From Acidobacteriota bacterium (GTDB lineage: Bacteria > Acidobacteriota > Holophagae > Acanthopleuribacterales > Acanthopleuribacteraceae): a stretch of 64,000 nucleotides of DNA. The first letter of the stretch is position 1, and every line of letters starts with the position of its first letter. The notes beneath the pieces are model-generated. The model was not told the origin of the DNA. It saw only the letters and a program-made list of their open reading frames with translations, and did not search any database. The DNA lies in assembly GCA_030066195.1 (NCBI GenBank), contig JASJCB010000017.1:1-64000 (forward strand), given 5' to 3'. This document shows, in pieces, positions 18,881 to 27,006 of this stretch. A program made the position numbers and the translations under genes.

Positions 18881-19575
18881 CAACTGCCCTCCAAGTCCAG
18901 GCGCGATTTGAAATGATCTTTCAAGCGTGTGTCATGGGTGGCCACCACCAGGGTAGCGCCGCCTCGTGAAGCCTGCTCTACCAATAAATCGGCCACGTTG
19001 TCACAGGTGGCGTCGTCCAGTGCGGAGGTGGGCTCATCGGCCAGGATGATTTTGGGCCGGTTCAAGACGGCGCGGGCAATGGCGGCGCGCTGGGCCTCAC
19101 CGGAACTGAGTTCGGAAGGCCGCGATTTGGCTTTATGCGCCAGGCTCAAACCGCGCAGGATGGAATCGGCCCACTCGCGATCGAAGGGCAAACCGGCAAA
19201 TTTGGCGGCCAGCTTCAGGTTATCCCAAACAGAAAGTGACGGAATGAGGTATAGCTTCTGAAAGATAAGGCCGATGTGCCGCCCGCGAAACCGATCCATG
19301 GCGGCCGGACTCAAACCGGCGATATCCTGGACACTGATCTTGATGCGCCCCCTATCGGGCCGTAACAGACCCGCCATCAGATGGATGAGCGTGGTCTTGC
19401 CGCTGCCGGAAGGGCCCAGCACCAGGCTGTGCTCGCCCTTCTGGATCTTCCAATAGGGCAGATCTAATATCTTCTGGTCTTCGACGCTGTAACGCACAGC
19501 CTCCATCTCAACGAGGGGAACCCCGCCGCCGACGGTCTTTCTTCTTACTGAGGGCTGTATTTGTACCTTGTTCAT
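18880..19575 (-). CDS. ABC transporter ATP-binding protein, LolD/MacB-type
   Basis: The 231-aa ATPase has Walker A GPSGSGKTT, Q-loop IFQKLYLIPSLSVWDNL, signature LSSGEAQRAAIARA (LSSGE instead of LSGGQ), Walker B IILADEPTSALD and the switch His in VATHDTR. The Q-loop and signature are typical of the lipoprotein-exporter (LolD)/MacB group. A GTG start at 19587 is possible but the ATG at 19575 is better placed. It is coupled to the FtsX-type permease. It lies 137 bp downstream of, and on the same strand as, the KS/ACP gene cluster, so it may export that pathway's product (inference). Confidence 0.92.
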   Translation of the reverse strand: MNKVQIQPSVRRKTVGGGVPLVEMEAVRYSVEDQKILDLPYWKIQKGEHSLVLGPSGSGKTTLIHLMAGLLRPDRGRIKISVQDIAGLSPAAMDRFRGRHIGLIFQKLYLIPSLSVWDNLKLAAKFAGLPFDREWADSILRGLSLAHKAKSRPSELSSGEAQRAAIARAVLNRPKIILADEPTSALDDATCDNVADLLVEQASRGGATLVVATHDTRLKDHFKSRLDLEGS

Positions 19576-19711
19576 ACGCTCTTGCACAAGTGGCTGATAA
19601 CGCGTTTCATGCGGTTCTGACTCTAATACATGAAAGCACGCGCGTCTACGAGTTTATGCAGACACGAAGTAAATTAGAACGGGTTTTGCGGAAACCAACG
19701 CCAAATCTCGC

Positions 19712-20998
19712 TCAAGACAGCGCGGTCAGGGTGTTTGATATGTCTTGTGCAATTGCCCGGGCCCCGGTTTCGTCCATATCACTGTTCATGTAGAGGAAGT
19801 CCCACCACAAGGCGCCTCGAAAAATACGGGCCAGCGCGGTGAATTGCGGGCCCACGGCTATATTGGAGACAAAGCCGTGCAGGTTGTGAAGGCGGACGGG
19901 CCCTTCCGCGACCAGGGGGACCTTGTCCATGAAGCTCAAAGCCGCCGCGGCCATCCGTTGGTTTGTTTGGGACAGCATCATACGCATCAGGGGTTTGGTC
20001 ATGGAAGCGGCCAGGAACTTGTCGCCGCGTTTGGCGTCTTTATAGAGCAGGGCGCCGATGTTGCGGGCCAGGTCCCAAAAGTCCGTGTTTGGTCCCAACT
20101 CTGCCGTGTAGCGCATCATCGAGATATAGCTGCCCAGGTCTTCCGACGAGACCGGCGGGTTTAGGAAGGGTCTCAGGTCGGCGAAGCCGATGCCCCTCAG
20201 GGCGCGTGCGTTACCGCCGTAGAGATGTTTGTCGACCGCAAGCAGCATGGCAGCGTGCATCATGGCGTGCGGGGTGGTTCGCTGCTTACGGGCCAATCTC
20301 CCCAGGCCGGTAAGGTTCTCAGCGGAAATTTGGACAGGCAGGATGCGGCATTCGGCCTGACCGGGCACGACCGGTTTGGGAACCCCCCTGGTTTTCAGAC
20401 GGTAACGCAACTCGTCCGTCATCTGGCGGAACATAAACGGCGGCAACCGCATCAGCTTTCCCATACCGCTGAAGGGAAAGAGAGCGTCCAAAGGCGGTGC
20501 GGGTTGCAGCGACGGTAGCTCCGGCAGGGGTTTGCCTTCCCGAAGGGCGCGGCAGCAAGCCAACAGTTCAGACACCAGTTCGAGCATGCCCACGCCGTCG
20601 TTAATGGCGTGGTGACTGGTGATGACCAATTCGCCGCGTTCGGTACTCGGGTCTACTACCCGGGTCAGTTTCAATAGCGGGCCGCGTTCACTGTCCAGAC
20701 GCGTGTTCAGTTCGTGCTCGGCTGCCCGGCGCCAACTGCCGCCCTCGGGGCGATCGACCGTCTCTACCGGAACAGGACCGACGCCTTGAGTGACATAGCG
20801 AAACTCCTTGCCGTCGGGATGGATGGCCGCGTTCAACAAGGGATGCCTTTTCTGAAGCGCGGCCAGAACATCGACCAGGTGTTCGGATGAGGGTAGAGGT
20901 TCCAGTTCCAACACGCCGACAATGTTGAACGGCGCGAACAGGTTGGTCAGCGTCAGGGCATGCTCGAAGGGGCTCAGCTTTCGTTCCACGAGGGTCAT
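19712..20998 (-). CDS. Condensation-domain-like / PapA-type acyltransferase
   Basis: The 428-aa protein has the acyltransferase motif HHAINDG (HHxxxDG, His129-His130 and Asp134) within a two-lobed, CoA-dependent-acyltransferase-like sequence. Later it has LRGIGFADLRPFLNPPV and YISMMRYTAEL, which match the second-lobe DLRP region of wax-ester synthase/PapA and alcohol O-acetyltransferase relatives. Family members join an acyl thioester to an alcohol or amine. It is the last gene of the six-gene cluster, overlapping the FAD-enzyme stop by 4 bp (ATGA). In context it probably esterifies the pathway product, possibly an alcohol made by the HMG-CoA-reductase-like enzyme (inference). Confidence 0.8.
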   Translation of the reverse strand: MTLVERKLSPFEHALTLTNLFAPFNIVGVLELEPLPSSEHLVDVLAALQKRHPLLNAAIHPDGKEFRYVTQGVGPVPVETVDRPEGGSWRRAAEHELNTRLDSERGPLLKLTRVVDPSTERGELVITSHHAINDGVGMLELVSELLACCRALREGKPLPELPSLQPAPPLDALFPFSGMGKLMRLPPFMFRQMTDELRYRLKTRGVPKPVVPGQAECRILPVQISAENLTGLGRLARKQRTTPHAMMHAAMLLAVDKHLYGGNARALRGIGFADLRPFLNPPVSSEDLGSYISMMRYTAELGPNTDFWDLARNIGALLYKDAKRGDKFLAASMTKPLMRMMLSQTNQRMAAAALSFMDKVPLVAEGPVRLHNLHGFVSNIAVGPQFTALARIFRGALWWDFLYMNSDMDETGARAIAQDISNTLTALS

Positions 20999-22497
20999 GA
21001 CTTTCGTCCCCTGGCCCGGGCAATGGTCTTGGCCGCTTGCATGGCCGATACGATGACCGGGGTGATGCCGCCGCCCGGCCGTGTCCAGTGGCCGGTGAAC
21101 AGCAGCCTGTCAAGAGGGGTCTCGATGTCCGGCCGGTTGGCGCCCAACTGGCCGGGCTCCATGACCCAACCCAGCATCGCGCCCTTATAGTTACCGGTGA
21201 AGCGATAGGAGGTCATGGCGGAGGCGCTGACGGACACCACCAGTTTTTTATAGAAACCGGGAATCAACGTCGCCAGGTGGTTCATGACATAGCGTTCGAT
21301 TTGCAGTTTATGCGCGGGCCAGTCCTCGATGGCGTCGAAGTCCACCTCCACCACCTTCTGGATGATGATGACATGGCAACCGGGCGGCGCCATACCCGGT
21401 TCGAACAGCGTGGGCACGAAGACTTTACAGCGCAGACCGTTGCGCCCCAACAGGTCCGGGTCCCATTCATTCCAATAGTATCCCTGGATATCGCGCAATA
21501 AATCGGTGCTCACATCGCGTAATCCCAAATGAGCCAGAAAGCAAGGCCACGAGGGCCGCAAGCCTTGAATGGTGTTCAGGAATTCCGGGTTCAGGTGTTC
21601 TTTCCCAATCAGGTCGTTGAGTGTTTGCATCATATCGGCATTGGAGACCACGTGGTCGGCCCGTACCTCGCGGCGGAAGCGGTTGGTGCGCGGCCCCGTT
21701 TCCACCACCACGCCCGTTGCCGTACCGTCCTCAACAGTGATGCGGACCACCGACGATTTCATGAGGATATGCCCGCCGCGTTCTTCGAAGCGCTGCGCCA
21801 GTTCATCGGCAAAGTTCTGCGAGCCGCCCACGGGATAGTAGTTGCCCAGAAAATAGGAGAGCCGCAGCATGGAATCGAAGACGAACGAGGTATCCTTAGG
21901 CGGCGCGCCCCAGTGCGGCCCGTCGGCGGTCAACAGTAGCTTCAGCTTGGGGTCGGTAAAGTGTTTGTCCAGCGCATCGCGCACCGACAGGTGCTCGTAG
22001 TTGTCCAGCCACTTGCTGCGCCGATTGCGGAAGTAATAGAGCAGGCCGTGCATATAGGCCTCGTTCACCTCGGCAAAGAAGGCATCGAGGCCGGTCGCCT
22101 GATCGGGGAATTCCTGTTTGAGCAGCGCCAGGTAGGTGTCGAAATCGGCGGGCACGCGGAAGGTGCTGCCGTCGGGGAAGTGAAAATGGTCGACCGGGTC
22201 CATCTTAACCCAGCCGCATTGGATACCCAGCCGGCCCAGTAATTTGCCGGTGAGCGTGTCCGGGTTGCCCAACAACGGGTAGAAATGACTGGCCGCATCG
22301 AAGACGAAACCCTTGCGCCGAAAGGTACTGCAATAGCCGCCCACCATGTAATGGCGCTCCACCATCAACACGCGCAACCCGTCCTTGGCCAACAGGTTGG
22401 CGCAGATCAAGCCGCCGATCCCGGCCCCGATCACCACGGCGTCATAGTGTGATTCCGGCCCCACCGACAGCTTGAGACCCTTGAACGGGCGCGTCAT
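20995..22497 (-). CDS. Phytoene-desaturase / retinol-saturase-like FAD oxidoreductase
   Basis: The 500-aa enzyme starts with a dinucleotide-binding motif, VVIGAGIGGLICANLLAKDG, then VERHYMVGGYCSTF and FDAASHFYPLL, as in the CrtI/retinol saturase family. It ends with the FAD-contacting LLFTGHWTRPGGGITPVIVS. These enzymes desaturate, saturate or isomerise polyene chains. The open frame extends 66 codons further upstream, but that part overlaps HMGR in another frame; the ATG at 22497 lies 4 bp after the HMGR stop and begins just before the FAD motif. The placement next to KS and ACP genes rather than phytoene synthase argues for a polyketide or fatty-acyl polyene substrate rather than a carotenoid. 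Confidence 0.88.
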   Translation of the reverse strand: MTRPFKGLKLSVGPESHYDAVVIGAGIGGLICANLLAKDGLRVLMVERHYMVGGYCSTFRRKGFVFDAASHFYPLLGNPDTLTGKLLGRLGIQCGWVKMDPVDHFHFPDGSTFRVPADFDTYLALLKQEFPDQATGLDAFFAEVNEAYMHGLLYYFRNRRSKWLDNYEHLSVRDALDKHFTDPKLKLLLTADGPHWGAPPKDTSFVFDSMLRLSYFLGNYYPVGGSQNFADELAQRFEERGGHILMKSSVVRITVEDGTATGVVVETGPRTNRFRREVRADHVVSNADMMQTLNDLIGKEHLNPEFLNTIQGLRPSWPCFLAHLGLRDVSTDLLRDIQGYYWNEWDPDLLGRNGLRCKVFVPTLFEPGMAPPGCHVIIIQKVVEVDFDAIEDWPAHKLQIERYVMNHLATLIPGFYKKLVVSVSASAMTSYRFTGNYKGAMLGWVMEPGQLGANRPDIETPLDRLLFTGHWTRPGGGITPVIVSAMQAAKTIARARGRKS

Positions 22498-22501
22498 AAG
22501 A

Positions 22502-23692
22502 TCATTCCTCCGGCCGGTTGCGGCCGAACGCCTCGTGCGCGTCCACAAACTCGCCGGAGGCAATCGCCGCACCGAAGGAAAGTTCGCCGGCCAGAAGGGT
22601 TGCGGCGGTGATCTCGGCCAGGCGCTTTGCCTTGCCGCCGCCGACGCAGTCCAGCATGGCCAGGCACTCGCGGCTGGTGCCGAGCGCGGTACCACCGCCC
22701 ACCGTGGCCACGGTCAGCGACGCCAGATTGACCGATGCAAACAAGTCGCCCTCCGAGGTCACCTCGAAGGAAGTCACACCCACGGAACTGTTCACCACGT
22801 TGGCAACGTCCTGACCGGTGGCAATAAAGAGCGCGGTGAGGCCGTTGGCAAGATGCCCGTTGTAACCCACGGCGCCGCCCTGAAGGTGTCCGCTGACCGT
22901 GGTTTGCCACAGCTCATGGATTTGTTGCGGCGTTGCGTGCAGGTAGCTGCGCACCGTCTTGGCGGGAATAGTCGCGCCCGCCGTTACCTTCTTGCCCTTG
23001 CCGCCGCCGAACAGGTACCCGCCCGCGCGTTTCTCGCAGGCCATACCGCTGAAAATGAGGTAACGAGGGGCCAGACCTTGGGCTTTGACCCATTCGCAGG
23101 CCTCGTGGGTGGCCTTGGCGATCATGTTCATGCCGTGTGCATCGCCCGTGTGGTAGCGAAACGACGCGATTACCTGACGACCGCTCACGCGACAGGTTAC
23201 GTGCAGCAGCTTGCCGTGGCGGGTGGTGCCCTGAGCAACGGCTTGCAGTTCGGGCAGGCGTTCGGGCAGCTGACGTGCAAAACGGGCGGCCTCCGCCGTG
23301 TCCTGGAAAAAGAAGGTGGGGTCGATGACATTGCTGTCGTCCAAAATGCGCACATCGGCGCCGCCCGAGCGGGTGATGGTCACCATGCCGCGCTCGTAGG
23401 AACGCACCAGCGCGCCTTCCGTGGTGGCCAGGGGGACGTAGAAACGGCCCATGGCGTGTTCGCCGTTCACTTGCAGCGGACCGGCCGCCCCCAGCGGCAT
23501 CTGCACCGTACCGATCGGATTTTCGATATTCCCCCTAAGATCCTCGGCCGGCAGGGTGCAGGCGCCGACGTGTTGCAGCGAACAGTTCGCGGCCTCTTCC
23601 ACCCAGGCGCGGCGTCCGTCCATATCCTCCCGGCTGAAGACATTGCCCCTGGCGCGCGGGACCAGTTTCAGGACCTCGCGTTTCCCGCTCAT
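22502..23692 (-). CDS. HMG-CoA reductase homologue (class I-like)
   Basis: The 396-aa enzyme has the class I HMGR landmarks: catalytic Glu in ENPIGTVQMPLG, ATTEGALVRSYERG, the NAD(P)H-binding DAHGMNMI, the Lys region SGMACEKR (Asp-Lys-Lys of the family is Glu-Lys-Arg here, keeping the key Lys), Asp in TGQDVANVVNSS and the C-terminal catalytic His in FVDAHEAFGRN. The tetrad Glu/Lys/Asp/His is thus intact. HMGR reduces an acyl thioester by four electrons to a primary alcohol and normally makes mevalonate. No other mevalonate gene is present; it sits between the KS-beta gene (4-bp overlap) and the FAD enzyme, so a role in reductive release of an acyl chain is possible (inference). Confidence 0.87.
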   Translation of the reverse strand: MSGKREVLKLVPRARGNVFSREDMDGRRAWVEEAANCSLQHVGACTLPAEDLRGNIENPIGTVQMPLGAAGPLQVNGEHAMGRFYVPLATTEGALVRSYERGMVTITRSGGADVRILDDSNVIDPTFFFQDTAEAARFARQLPERLPELQAVAQGTTRHGKLLHVTCRVSGRQVIASFRYHTGDAHGMNMIAKATHEACEWVKAQGLAPRYLIFSGMACEKRAGGYLFGGGKGKKVTAGATIPAKTVRSYLHATPQQIHELWQTTVSGHLQGGAVGYNGHLANGLTALFIATGQDVANVVNSSVGVTSFEVTSEGDLFASVNLASLTVATVGGGTALGTSRECLAMLDCVGGGKAKRLAEITAATLLAGELSFGAAIASGEFVDAHEAFGRNRPEE

Positions 23693-24912
23693 TGGGAAGC
23701 TCCCGGACGCGACAAGATCAAGACGGCGCAGTTGCCGTCCTCGCTGAATCCGTTGATCAGGCCGGTCGCGGCTTCCACGTCCCGGGTGTGAGCGCTGACA
23801 GTGTTCAGGGGAAAGCCTTCCTCCGAGCCGTTGTAGCGCGGGATGCCCGGCAGACGGCCGCTACGCAGGGTCTCCACCATGGCAAGCGCCTGGAACGCGC
23901 CCGAGGCGCCCAGGGCTTCGCCCGTATGAGCCTTGGGCGCGGTCACCGGAACGTTTTTGGCGGAAAACACCTCGGCCAAAGCTTTTGCTTCGCGTAGATC
24001 GATGAGGCTGCCGTTGGCGCAGGCGCTGATGCAGTCGATGTTGTCCGGTGTCATCTCCGCCGCTTCCAAGGCCTTGCCCATGGTGTTTGACATCGCCCGG
24101 ATCGCCGTCTCCGCATCCTCGCCGCGACTGACATCGAACCCGGTCGCATACCCGCGAACCTCGGCCAGGATATGGGCACCGCGTGCCCGAGCCGCCTCGG
24201 CCTCCTCCAACATCAGGTAGGCCGACCCCTCGCCCAAGAGGAAACCGTTGCGGCGGGCGTCGAAGGGGATGGGAAACACCCGATCGTCGCGGGAACCGGC
24301 CGTCAGCCCGGCTTGATCGAAAGCGTGAAACGAGGCGAAGCATAGTTCCTCAACACCACCTGCCAACAGGGCCTTCGACCGCCCCGCCGCAATCATTTCG
24401 GTGGCGTAACCGACGGCGGTCAGACCTGACGACTCGCCGCAGCAAATGGTGGAGTTGATGCCTTGCAGACCGTGCCAAAGGGCGGTCTGGCCCGCCGCCG
24501 CGTTGATGACGGTATTGGCGAAATCCATGGGTTTGGCGTATTTGGGCCCGGCCACCTGGGCATTGTGATCAAAGGCAGCGATGGTGTTTACGCTGCAATA
24601 AGTAGTACCCAGAACCATACCCAGGGTGTATTTGTCTTCCCGTTCGGCCCAACCGGCGTGTTCCAGGGCCTTACCCGCGGCAATGATCGAAAACAGGGCG
24701 GGTCGATTAAAGGGTCGATAGTTCTTCTTGCCCAGGAAATCCTTGGGATGGAAATCGCGGATCTCCACAGCGGTGCGACAGCGGGCGCCCTCCGTGTCGA
24801 ACAGGCTGACGGGGCCGGCTTTGGTCTCCTCGCCGCAGAGGGTCTCGAAAAACAGTTCGGGGGTATCGCCCAACGGCGACAGCACGCCGTACCCCGTAAC
24901 GACAACGGTCAT
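23689..24912 (-). CDS. Ketosynthase-fold protein lacking the catalytic triad (KS-beta / chain-length-factor-like)
   Basis: The 407-aa protein has a FabF-like thiolase fold (VVTGYGVLSPLGD; GGVEELCFASFHAFD; DARRNGFLLGEGSAYL). All three catalytic residues are replaced. The nucleophile position reads CGESSG (Glu160 for Cys), the first His is Cys298 in SACANGS, and the second His is Glu332 in AHTGEALGA. Type II PKS chain-length factors and aryl-polyene KS-beta proteins likewise lack the Cys and form heterodimers with an active KS. It lies 3 bp after the active KS gene, matching the KS-alpha/KS-beta order. Its job is probably to shape the cavity that sets chain length. Confidence 0.87.
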   Translation of the reverse strand: MTVVVTGYGVLSPLGDTPELFFETLCGEETKAGPVSLFDTEGARCRTAVEIRDFHPKDFLGKKNYRPFNRPALFSIIAAGKALEHAGWAEREDKYTLGMVLGTTYCSVNTIAAFDHNAQVAGPKYAKPMDFANTVINAAAGQTALWHGLQGINSTICCGESSGLTAVGYATEMIAAGRSKALLAGGVEELCFASFHAFDQAGLTAGSRDDRVFPIPFDARRNGFLLGEGSAYLMLEEAEAARARGAHILAEVRGYATGFDVSRGEDAETAIRAMSNTMGKALEAAEMTPDNIDCISACANGSLIDLREAKALAEVFSAKNVPVTAPKAHTGEALGASGAFQALAMVETLRSGRLPGIPRYNGSEEGFPLNTVSAHTRDVEAATGLINGFSEDGNCAVLILSRPGASQ

Positions 24913-24915
24913 GGA

Positions 24916-26136
24916 TCAATCCTCCAGGGCGCGAATGACCAGCGAGGCATTGGTGCCGCCGAAGGCATAGGCGTTGTTCATGGCCACCCGCACGCTGTGC
25001 TTTCTGGGTTCGTTGGGAACATAGTCCAGATCGCAATAAGGGTCGGGCTCGTCCAGATTGGCCGTGGGCGGGATGAGACCGTTGCGAATGACCATGGCGC
25101 AAACGCCCGCCTCGATGGCCGAGGCGGCGCCCATGGTATGACCCAACATCGACTTGATGGAAGAAATAGGCACCTGAGCAGCCCGATCTCCGAAGACATT
25201 CTTGACGGCTGTCGTCTCGTTGCGGTCGTTGCTGGGCGTGCCCGTACCGTGCGCGCTGATATAGTCCACCTCTTCCACACGGGTCCTGCTGATCTCCAAG
25301 GCATGACGCATGGCGCCCACCGCACCGCGCCCGTCGGGATGGCCGCCGGTCATGTGGTGCGCGTCACACGAAAAGCCGTAACCGGTGATTTCGGCATAAA
25401 TATCAGCGCCCCGAGCCCTGGCCCCGGAGAGGGTTTCCAAAACCAACACGCCCGCGCCCTCACCGGGAATCATGCCCTTGCGGTTATTGGCGAAGGGTCG
25501 GCAGATATCGGGCGCAATGGCCATCAGCCTGGCGAAACCCGTGTAGGTAATGCGTGAAAAGGCGTCGCTGCCGCCCGCCAACATCATATCCACCCGGCCC
25601 GAATGCAGCCGCTCCCAGGCGTGGGCAATCGCGTAATTGCCGGCGGCGCAGGCTGCCGGTATCATCAAGGGCGCACAGCCGGAGAAACCGTAATGCGCGG
25701 CCAGGGTTGCCGGAATGTTGTGACAGGGATAGCGCCTGGCAAGAGCCGGGCCCATGTCGTCCAACCGTTCGGCAATCTTGCAATCGTTGAAGGTCTCGAT
25801 CAGGTTGGGCTCGCCCGATGTGGTGCCCATGACCACCCCGGCGCGGGTTCCGTCAATGGTTTTGAGATCGTGTCCCGCATCGTCCAGGGCCATTTGCCCG
25901 GCGGCCAGGGCGAAACGCGTGGCGCGGCCTAAGGTGGATGCGTCGACGTCCGGCAGGTAATCCTCGACACGGAACCGCTTGACTTCCGCACCCACGTGAA
26001 CCTTGTAAGCCGAGGTGTCGAAAGAGGCGACCTCGGCAAACCCGTGCTCGGCGCGCATCAAGCCGTCCCAGAGATTCGCTGCACCGATTCCTATCGGCGT
26101 AACCACGCCGACCCCGGTAATAACAACCCGTTCCAT
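24916..26136 (-). CDS. Beta-ketoacyl synthase, active (KS-alpha / FabF-like)
   Basis: The 406-aa condensing enzyme has an intact triad: Cys163 in PAACAAGN, His296 in SAHGTGTPSND and His333 in MLGHTMGAA. Its N-terminus (VVITGVGVVTPIG) and C-terminus (NNAYAFGGTNASLVI) are those of FabF/KASII. It catalyses decarboxylative Claisen condensation of malonyl-ACP with an acyl chain in the cytosol. It lies between the ACP gene (5 bp away) and the triad-less KS gene (3 bp), which argues for a dedicated type II PKS or specialised fatty-acid system, not housekeeping FAS. No malonyl-transferase, ketoreductase or dehydratase gene is in the cluster, so these may be borrowed from primary metabolism. Confidence 0.92.
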   Translation of the reverse strand: MERVVITGVGVVTPIGIGAANLWDGLMRAEHGFAEVASFDTSAYKVHVGAEVKRFRVEDYLPDVDASTLGRATRFALAAGQMALDDAGHDLKTIDGTRAGVVMGTTSGEPNLIETFNDCKIAERLDDMGPALARRYPCHNIPATLAAHYGFSGCAPLMIPAACAAGNYAIAHAWERLHSGRVDMMLAGGSDAFSRITYTGFARLMAIAPDICRPFANNRKGMIPGEGAGVLVLETLSGARARGADIYAEITGYGFSCDAHHMTGGHPDGRGAVGAMRHALEISRTRVEEVDYISAHGTGTPSNDRNETTAVKNVFGDRAAQVPISSIKSMLGHTMGAASAIEAGVCAMVIRNGLIPPTANLDEPDPYCDLDYVPNEPRKHSVRVAMNNAYAFGGTNASLVIRALED

Positions 26137-26141
26137 CGTTC

Positions 26142-26402
26142 CTACCCTTTAACTGCTTTCTTCTCCATGTACTTCAAAACAATCTCGGCTGTGACCTGCA
26201 AATTGGCAAATTGTTTCATTTCCTCATCGGGCAGGTCCAGCTGGTATTCCTGGTCGATATCGACCCCGATTTCCAGCATGGTCAGGGAATCCAACTCGAG
26301 TTCCTCGATGAAATGAGTGGTATCGCCGATGTCTTCCGGGTCGATGCTGGTAGCTTCGTAGATAATCTCTTTGATTCGGGTCTTGATAACTTCGATCTCC
26401 AT
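26142..26402 (-). CDS. Acyl carrier protein
   Basis: The 86-aa acidic protein is a four-helix carrier with ELELDSLTMLEIGVDID; the Ser of DSL is the 4'-phosphopantetheine site. FIEELELDS and the following EYQLDLPDEE match loop and helix II/III of ACPs. I chose the ATG at 26402 because CCAGGAG lies about 7 bases upstream; a TTG two codons earlier is too close. It is the first gene of the KS/HMGR/FAD/acyltransferase operon and probably carries the growing chain. No phosphopantetheinyl transferase gene is in the window. Confidence 0.9.
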   Translation of the reverse strand: MEIEVIKTRIKEIIYEATSIDPEDIGDTTHFIEELELDSLTMLEIGVDIDQEYQLDLPDEEMKQFANLQVTAEIVLKYMEKKAVKG

Positions 26403-26615
26403 ATCCAACTCCTGGGAAGCTTGAGGGCGTGGTTGCGGTCCACTCCACGTGGTATGCTGTAACGGCTTGATCTAAAGTCATACTACCATGATTTTCATAG
26501 CGTAGGAATCGATTGAATCGAAAAAAGTAAAGTTCATCACCGGAACCTAAAATATGCTCTCACAAGAGGATCTGAAGCGCGCAAGAGGTATGGTCGGCTC
26601 AACCGCTAAATAAGT

Positions 26616-26843
26616 TCAGGCGACGGCCGGGGATCGTGACCGAAAGGACATGATCTTGAAAGACTGATGCAAGCCCTGAAAATGCCAAGGGCCGGCATAT
26701 TGCCGGCCCTTGTGCTTTTCCTTCCGCAAGGGTTTGGCCTTTTTCTTGTTCGGCACTACCCTGGTGGTCGGGTTCCTGTCCCAGACTCGCCTGCCGTGTG
26801 CCTTGATCAGCTTGCGAGCCTTTTCGCTTTTCGATTCACGCAT
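26616..26843 (-). CDS. Small, strongly basic protein of unknown function
   Basis: The 75-aa product is Lys/Arg-rich (RKLIKAHGRRVWDRNPTT; PNKKKAKPLRKEKHKGRQ) and resembles small conserved basic proteins ending in a Lys/Arg tail that may bind RNA or DNA; I do not recognise a named family. A near-perfect AAAGGAGG lies at ideal distance from the ATG at 26843, strongly supporting translation. The last 25 residues are encoded across a perfect hairpin and look less conserved in character, so the ancestral stop may have been earlier. It is monocistronic, between the ACP operon and the divergent LTA-synthase-like gene. Confidence 0.6.
   Translation of the reverse strand: MRESKSEKARKLIKAHGRRVWDRNPTTRVVPNKKKAKPLRKEKHKGRQYAGPWHFQGLHQSFKIMSFRSRSPAVA
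26686..26712. repeat. Perfect 12-bp inverted repeat, 3-nt loop
   Basis: CAAGGGCCGGCA-TAT-TGCCGGCCCTTG can form a very stable stem. It lies inside the 3' part of the small basic protein gene. On the plus strand it is followed by a pyrimidine-rich stretch, on the minus strand by no T-run. Confidence 0.8.
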
Positions 26844-27006
26844 GGTCGAACCTCCTTTGCGCGTCTTCTACATATATTAACGAAAAGCAGGCGGGAATTG
26901 GTTTAGCAACGGCGCATTCCCCGTCTTTCCAAGCCCGTAAAGCCCGCATCAAGCTTACTGGCCAGGCCGGGCAAAGCGTGGTATAAGTGCCCCATGGGAG
27001 GGAATC

